Source: Dysidea avara (taxonomy: Eukaryota; Porifera; Demospongiae; Dictyoceratida; Dysideidae). From it: a stretch of 64,000 nt of DNA. The position numbers and the translations under genes are program-made. The notes under the pieces are model-generated. The model was not told where the DNA came from. It worked only from the letters and a program-made list of their open reading frames with translations, and did not search any database. Positions 58,409 to 64,000 of this stretch are shown in pieces; position 1 is the stretch's first letter, and each line of letters starts with the position of its first letter. Where the stretch lies: NCBI RefSeq assembly GCF_963678975.1, contig NC_089279.1:32018660-32082659 (forward strand), written 5' to 3'.

Positions 58409-61400
58409 TCAGGAAAGAGCAATGCCACCAGATGAAAACTCCAAACTCTATGAATAAACAAGAATAATGTGTGTAATATACTAGTGTACACAGATGCTTA
58501 CAAAATGGCAACAGCTGTGAAATGTGTTTTTGAAACAAGGATTACAAGATATTTTGTACCCAAAATTACAGTGTGTATCTGTATCAAGCTTTTAGGGATA
58601 TAAATTTCATGGTTTTTTGCTCAGCTACATGTAGCAGCTGTCCACAAAAGTTTCATCAAAATTCTCTTTTTTCTCTACGATAGCCCTACTTGACAAGTTG
58701 ACATGTGGTTTACATACCATGCAAGTTACATGATCTCCTAGAGATGTAACACTCATGTATCATCACACATTCATGTAGACACATGGTAACATGTTATGCA
58801 TAACTTTTTGAGTAGGGAGCAGTGACGTGAAATATAATTATAAAATTTGACGTGAAATATAATTGTAAAATTTTCTACAATTAAGAGTGTTTATAATAAT
58901 TTATTCTTAGGAAGAGATTTAGCAAATTTAAGAGGTATCTTCCTAAGCCTTCTGTAAATGCTATCAAATAGGTATCATCATTTCAGGGATCTTTTACAAA
59001 TGGTAGAGGTGCACCAATATGACTTTTAGTCGATATAAAATAATAATCAAGCTGATAAACAAATCTGATCCGATATGATAGCATGGACATTTTCTCTAAC
59101 AATTTGCACCCTAAAAAGTGACAGGGTGGGGCCGTAATCAACAATTGACATTACATAAACAGGCATTGCTAAGATATTACTAGATCAAAAGTGCCTATAA
59201 ATAGATGTTTATGTATATCTGTATCTGCTACTTGTTTACACATGTTACTGATCCAATACTGATATGTAAAAACAAGGCCGATATAGTCAATAACGGATAG
59301 CCATAGCCAATCCGATTATTGGTACACATCTACAAATGAGACCATGGACCAGTGTTTCAGTTAACAAGGTGTCCCATATTTCTGTGTGCCCTTTCTAGAG
59401 TTTACCTGTCGTTGATCCATGAATTCAATCCAATCAGATTGTGCAGTGGGCAGTAGCCCCATAGTGTGACACTTGTACATGCCCATTGCCAGCCCCAACA
59501 GGTTGGCTAATATGTAGCTGAATTTCTGTAGAGCAGCCTGGTCACCAGTCAGTTTGCTGGAGACTACACAGAGAGATGTATTTTACTGAACTGCATGTGC
59601 CACTGAGGAATGCATATACAGTTCTCACACACACGTGCATTCCACATACATGCAACACACACTTACTACATTACAGTGCCACACCTTCACGATAACCAAG
59701 CAGAGCTTGTACTGGCCGATAAGCCATCATCCCCACCATCATAATAGGGAACAGTGATATCGAGTTGCCAGCCATGTACATTAAAAATAAATTCATCGGT
59801 AGTTGTTTCCATGGCCCTAAGGCTATACCCCAACCCTGCTTGGTGACAATAGTTGAGTCATAAGCCTCGGCAGTGTCCTGTGTGTAAGACATCAAAATTG
59901 ATTACAGTAAGAACTAGTGTAAAAGATAGTTGATTATAACTGCATGTTATACTCATAATTACATGGTTAGAAAAGTTTAAAATTTCAAGCTAAGAGCACA
60001 TACGTGCATCAAAGCCAGCTGTTTTTTGATCAGATTTAGCAAAAATTGGGAATCTTTTGGTCCATCAATTTTTTTCTATTTAAGTACAGTGGCGTAACTA
60101 GAACTAGACTGACACCAGAGCCTAGTACAATCAGTGGCGTAGCTTACCAGAAGGTGATGGGGTGACACCCCCACACACACAGAACACTTTATGTCATGAT
60201 TGTACAAAAAGGCTAATGACCCAATGATGGGCTAGCCAACATACAGTGTAGTAATAGCTAACTTATCATATCATATCCAAATAATGTAACCACCGCAGAT
60301 TGAGCCTCATCTCACTCTCACGTGTCTCAACTGTACTCCAACATATTCGTCCATGATCAAGTAGAGCTATACATCACTGGCAGTATATTATAATGCGTTA
60401 AGCTATTTACGTTAGACACTCCTGGTCACACTGATTTCGTCCACTGAATTTAGTGAATTACAGATTCCAGTTGACTCCTTATCTCTATTTCAGAGTAATC
60501 CCCTCTACTTTAATATATAGCAGACCATAGATCCTTTACACCCCACTCTCTCAACAATTCATCGCCTCGTAGTGCAGTTTATCAGTGATATCTCATGCCT
60601 CAATTGCAGAAGGTTAACCGCCTTTGTTTAAATGCACTATCACATGAGTAAGCTAGTCTAATAATAGAACAATAATTAGTGTGAGTAACTAATATTTTTG
60701 TTACTTATCTCAAGCATGGACGATCCTTTTGTTAACTGTTGCATCACACGTTTGCTAAATGGAGTGAGTGGAAGTGTTGAAGAGAATAGCACTGAAGAAG
60801 CTGGCCATATAACATAACTGTTACCATGTGCTAGGACATGTGCTCAACATAATTTTCATGGTCTAAACACCACATCCTAATGTATGTACGTGAAATTTAA
60901 TTTAAGGGGCATGGTAGTTTGTGCCTCAGTCAAATCGATCAATGGTCCACTATTGCTCACTAAGAGATACTCTAGAGTATAGACCTAAGACCAGTAAGTC
61001 TTCTTTGCTGTTTTGTTCAAATTTTTGATACATTGCCCATGATGCGTGACGGTTGGCCAAGCCTATCTTGGCGTCGCGGTATACAAAATGTCTGTTTTCA
61101 ATCTAATAATTTGCTGACACCTGGGTTTAGTTACGCCACTGTTTATGTACACAGTAGAACTTATTAGTTGGCTCACATCAGTATGAGGAAAGTTCTCCAA
61201 ATATCCTGGAGGTGATTCAATGGTACTTTTCCTGTGTAAAAATAAGAATGTTTTGTAATATTACCACACAATAGAATCAAGAGTTAATAATAGTGAAATA
61301 CTACCACTATTAATAACTCTAATTGATAGTATGACATTAGGCCACTCCAAATAAATTCTCTGTACCACCCGCATCTGCTCATTGTCAGCACTGAAATATT

Positions 61401-62796
61401 TCATTATTCCGTATCTTCTATTTGGATACTGTTACAGCCTCATTAAAAACAATTTTGTACAGTGTCAGCTCACATGTCTCAGTGTGCTGTCAAGTCACAT
61501 TTTTACTATACCTGCAGCTTAAAAGATGAAGATACAAGTTTAACAAGTATGCTTTTATGCAGTTTGCTATGGCTGTGTTCAGGCTTGAAAAGCTACCAAT
61601 CTTTAGTATAGAAAATATAAAAATATAGTGCAGGAACACTGTCATGGTAAATAGTCTCATTTGATACATCAGTTACTCAGATTTTCACTTAGGTTAGTGG
61701 TAAACACCTAGTCTCGCGTGGCCAGACCCTTTCCACGCAGCCACTTATCGATTGGAGATTATAAGCAGTGCGCTACAAGAGCCTGGAATAGTTCGTGATT
61801 TTAAAAAATACTGCTCTCACCAGTGGTTGGTGAGTGTTAATTGGCTCACGCAATCTCTTAATCGCCAGAATGGTGTAATTACTGAAGAATGAGCTGTAGA
61901 AGACCTCTGGGAAAGACGACTAAAGACCCGTCTGGGTTTTGCGTTCTACCTACCATTGAATCTTCAACAAATACGGTTGAATATAGACAAACGAGCTCGG
62001 TTCATCTTGGTTTACAAGGAAATTAGGGGCGAAAGATTTTGAATGGATTTGCCGATCAGAACAGACTAAAGATTCGAGGGAAGATTCGTTGTATTTTGTC
62101 CCTTTGTATCTTAGGTGTTACTTGGTCAACCAATCGTCACCAATGTGCTGAAAATTTTTACGTTCACAAACTATTCCAGACCCTTGTAACACGCTGCTTA
62201 TAATCTCCAATTGATAAGGGGGCATCTCCAAACTGATTTTGGTACGCTTAACGTCATAATGACGCTAAGTTCAGACCCCCCCCCCCCTCCTTCCTTAATG
62301 TCACACTATAAAAACAATGTATTGGCAATAGCACAAAACGTTATATTCTTTACCTGAAAACATAGTCTACAAGCAGTACAGCTGCTTAATCACATCACTT
62401 TCTCTATTCCTAGTTGTTTACACTATAACTGCTTTAATAAAAATTAATAACGTCATGGCCTGAACCCCCCTCCCCCTTAACGTCATTATGACGTTAAGCG
62501 TACCAAAATCAGTTTGGAGATGCCCCCTAAGGGTCTGGCCACGCGAGACTAGTAAACACCTTGTACAGGCTCAACATTCTGTGTTCACCTCCAGTGCCTA
62601 ACTGGTAAAGTCGATTACACAACATAAAATACTCTTGCCTGACAGCACAGATAAAGAATTCGTTTACAAACATGCACGTTCTTGTAACAAACAAGAACCC
62701 ATCCACAACACAATTTTCTTACTTAGAGTTATCAGGGAAGTCTATTCTCCACTTTTGCAATAGTGTATTAGTGTTCTTGTGACTCTTGGAACTCAT
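58409..62796 (-). CDS. EMC4: ER membrane protein complex subunit 4
   Basis: Five exons 5' to 3': 62723-62796, 61177-61231, 59685-59877, 59406-59563, 58409-58447, totalling 519 nt and 172 aa with consistent phases. EMC4 is part of the ER membrane insertase that inserts tail-anchored and multipass proteins. Seen: an N-terminal cytosolic segment with [12 protein letters not shown]; the signature [17 protein letters not shown] leading into [20 protein letters not shown]; a second hydrophobic segment ([16 protein letters not shown]) followed by [13 protein letters not shown]; and a C-terminal tail [12 protein letters not shown] equivalent to the vertebrate EFSGGG ending. The donor of exon 3 is at GAAG/GTGTGG, which skips a read-through present in the raw frame. 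Introns contain a hAT-like element and nested MITEs. Human EMC4 is 183 aa. Confidence 0.95.
60087..61141. mobile_element. hAT-like element in EMC4 intron
   Basis: Ends CAGTGGCGTAACTA at 60087 and the inverse TAGTTACGCCACTG ending 61141. The flanking 8-mers TTTAAGTA (60079-60086) and TTTATGTA (61142-61149) differ at one base, consistent with an old 8-bp duplication. A second CAGTGGCGTAGCT terminus at about 60132 suggests a nested or partial related copy. It shares termini with 10686-11475. No transposase is seen. Confidence 0.8.
61339..61620 (+). repeat. Solitary end of the composite-element family
   Basis: AGGCCACTCCAAATAAATTC and the next 160 bp follow 3498-3690 with substitutions and deletions. 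A later part (TTTTATGCAGTTTGCTATGG, CTTGAAAAGCTACCAATCTT) follows 8448-8503, right of the palindrome. This copy therefore joins both flanks without the satellite or palindrome. Confidence 0.7.
61709..62551. mobile_element. Inverted-repeat element with 9-bp target duplication
   Basis: Ends TAGTCTCGCGTGGCCAGACC and its exact inverse. The 9-mer GTAAACACC lies directly outside both ends (61700-61708 and 62552-62560). A 9-bp duplication fits Mutator-like elements. The left arm continues with ATCGATTGGAGATTATAAGC, whose inverse is at about 62190-62216, so the true terminal repeat is long but interrupted on the right by a nested insertion. Confidence 0.88.
62218..62527. mobile_element. MITE nested in the right arm of 61709-62551
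   Basis: Ends GGGGGCATCTCCAAACTGAT, continuing to about 46 bp, and its inverse, flanked by TAA at 62215-62217 and 62528-62530. The TAA duplication suggests a PIF/Harbinger-type element. Within the arms is AACGTCATAATGACG, itself near-palindromic. Confidence 0.85.
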
Positions 62797-63410
62797 CTTG
62801 ATGCGCTTTAGTTAGAGTAGAACAACTCGTGTGGTGCGCGTTATTTAGAACACCACAAGGTCAAGATGTTCTTGATGTACTATATAGACGATAAGGGAGA
62901 CCGCGTGTACACGTTGAAGGTGTGTTAAATAGTGTGAATGCTACAGTTAATTCAGTGAGCAACCTGTGGGGAAGGGTTGGCCATACGTGCATTCACTGTT
63001 TTCTGAGGTGCATGGCTTGAGCTGTTTACTATACATCACATTTTAGCCTACGAAAGCTTCCATGACGGTGCATGAATGCAACTATTGAGTGTGGGATTTT
63101 GGCACCACGTAATGCATTTATAGAGATGCTGCAATTCACTATAAATAACGCTACTGAACTGATAGGAGTTGTGCTAAAAATGTTTGAGTCATGACTTCAA
63201 AATGTTTGAGCAGTGCATGTAAATGTCACAATGACAGTTTATCTGCTGTGACACAATACTGAGTAGGGACACCAATAGATGATATGCGTGTTCTAATAGC
63301 CGTAGAAAATTTTACGAGAATTCGTAATTAATGTATTTCTTGAAATCTCAACGGTGTCACGTATTGAAGCAGCATTTCTTGAGAGCTACCTAACGTACGA
63401 TTAGAAGAAT
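62797..63410. promoter_or_regulatory. Divergent intergenic region, EMC4 / THAP gene
   Basis: 614 bp between two divergent start codons. The proximal EMC4 side is relatively GC-rich (GTGGTGCGCG, 62831-62840). No defined transcription-factor site stands out. Confidence 0.4.
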
Positions 63411-63833
63411 ATGTCAAGACGCCTGTGCTGTGTTTGGGGTTGTACCAATAAAAAGGGGAAATGCCCAGAAGATATCGCTGGAAATCGGCTTTGTGGCTGT
63501 CCATTGGCACGAAATCATGGTTGTCCCAAGCCTCAGTATTTAACGATGCACAGTATTCATAGTATGCCCGATCATGTCAAACAAGTTGTCATTGAAAAGA
63601 TCAATCTTACCAGGCAAGGTGGACGGCAAACTAAGTGGCAGCCTTCTAAGGAAGCTGTAATTTGCAACATACATTATGCAGATTGTAAAGGACCTACCAG
63701 AGATGAAAGTGACGTTCTTCCAATTAATTTTAAAAGACCAAGGAACTATCCTGTAACTAGTTCTGCACCAAAAAAGAGAAGGACATTGGAGAGGAAGTGG
63801 CCAACTCACACAAATAAACACAGAGACACATAA
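63411..63833 (+). CDS. THAP-type zinc-finger protein, 3' part uncertain
   Basis: 140-codon open frame from ATG 63411. It has the C2CH plan of the THAP DNA-binding domain: C7 and C11 near the start, W76, C85 and H88 (CNIH), then VLPINF (102-107) in the place of the AVPTIF box. The spacing between the two Cys pairs (about 73 residues) exceeds the usual 35-53 because of a Cys-rich insert (residues 18-38, CPEDIAGNRLCGC and on). A basic stretch APKKRRTLERK follows. The frame stops at 63831-63833. Another frame carries on a repeated S-G-Q-L-T-Q motif to the window end, so the true protein may continue after a splice or frameshift. THAP proteins are DNA-binding and often derive from P-element transposases; which applies here is unknown. 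Confidence 0.7.
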   Translation: MSRRLCCVWGCTNKKGKCPEDIAGNRLCGCPLARNHGCPKPQYLTMHSIHSMPDHVKQVVIEKINLTRQGGRQTKWQPSKEAVICNIHYADCKGPTRDESDVLPINFKRPRNYPVTSSAPKKRRTLERKWPTHTNKHRDT

Positions 63834-64000
63834 CAGTGGCCAGCTTACACAACTGATAGCTGACAGTAATCTACACACACAGCAGGTCAGCGAGGAGTCT
63901 GATGATACACAATCTGGTCAACTCGCACTTCAATGCACTAACACAACTGAGAATACACAGCAGCTCAGTGAGAGTACACAATCTGGTAAACTCACACTAC
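63790..64000 (+). other. Open frame with SGQLTQ repeats, probable continuation of the THAP gene
   Basis: In the frame offset from the THAP ORF, the sequence reads GSGQLTQINTETHN, then SGQLTQLIADS, then TQQVSEESDDTQSGQLALQ and TQQLSESTQSGKLTL up to position 64000, with no stop. The recurrence of S-G-(Q/K)-L and T-Q-Q-(V/L)-S-E in one frame argues that it is translated. It runs off the window. Confidence 0.5.

Noticed and set aside
59671-59895. EMC4 frame as a 74-aa stand-alone gene ending EGVAL
   Set aside because: The GTGTGG donor after GAAG joins in phase to 59406-59563, which restores the conserved second half of EMC4.

Overview
The window reads as nuclear DNA from an invertebrate animal, probably an early-branching one such as a sponge. 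It is AT-rich, its genes have many GT-AG introns (from about 50 bp to several kb), and the protein matches are metazoan throughout. It holds many small inverted-repeat transposons, LINE and DIRS-like relics, and long microsatellites. The sponge suggestion is inference; nothing here fixes the species.

Left third (1-30800) is repeat-rich and gene-poor. Its main object is a 5.4 kb composite inverted-repeat element (3498-8913) that carries a 31-bp satellite array and a 328-bp near-perfect palindrome. Next comes a two-exon RING plus CCHC-knuckle protein gene (9305-10010). After it lie a hAT-like element with an 8-bp target duplication, a decayed DIRS-like retroelement (about 12300-15640), LINE fragments and two copies of a 400-bp MITE. 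Two intronless START-domain paralogues of equal length (21807-22454 and 25847-26494, both minus strand) are the other protein genes here.

Middle (30824-50294) holds a complete MCM4 gene on the minus strand (23 exons, 869 codons plus stop, every junction in phase) and a complete DENND11/LCHN gene on the plus strand (9 exons, 427 aa). They are divergent and share a 156-bp intergenic promoter with E2F-like sites and E-boxes. A tRNA-Ile(UAU) gene with its own intron lies in an MCM4 intron. MCM4 introns also contain long (CA)n tracts, a 26-bp minisatellite, a 1.1 kb inverted-repeat element and smaller MITEs.

Right third (50441-64000) holds the mitochondrial ribosomal protein gene MRPL38 (minus, 5' end not found) and a three-exon micropeptide gene matching STMP1 (plus, 71 aa). 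EMC4 follows (minus, 5 exons, 172 aa), tail-to-tail with STMP1 and only 70 bp apart. A THAP-type zinc-finger gene starts at 63411 and runs toward the window end. EMC4 introns hold nested MITEs with clear target-site duplications.

The genes are ordinary housekeeping functions: DNA replication licensing, membrane traffic, mitochondrial translation, a mitochondrial micropeptide and ER membrane insertion. They do not form one pathway. The less ordinary content is the layered repeat architecture, the tandem intronless START pair, the STMP1 micropeptide, and anomalies in MRPL38 (a 20-nt intron or a frameshift) and in the THAP gene.
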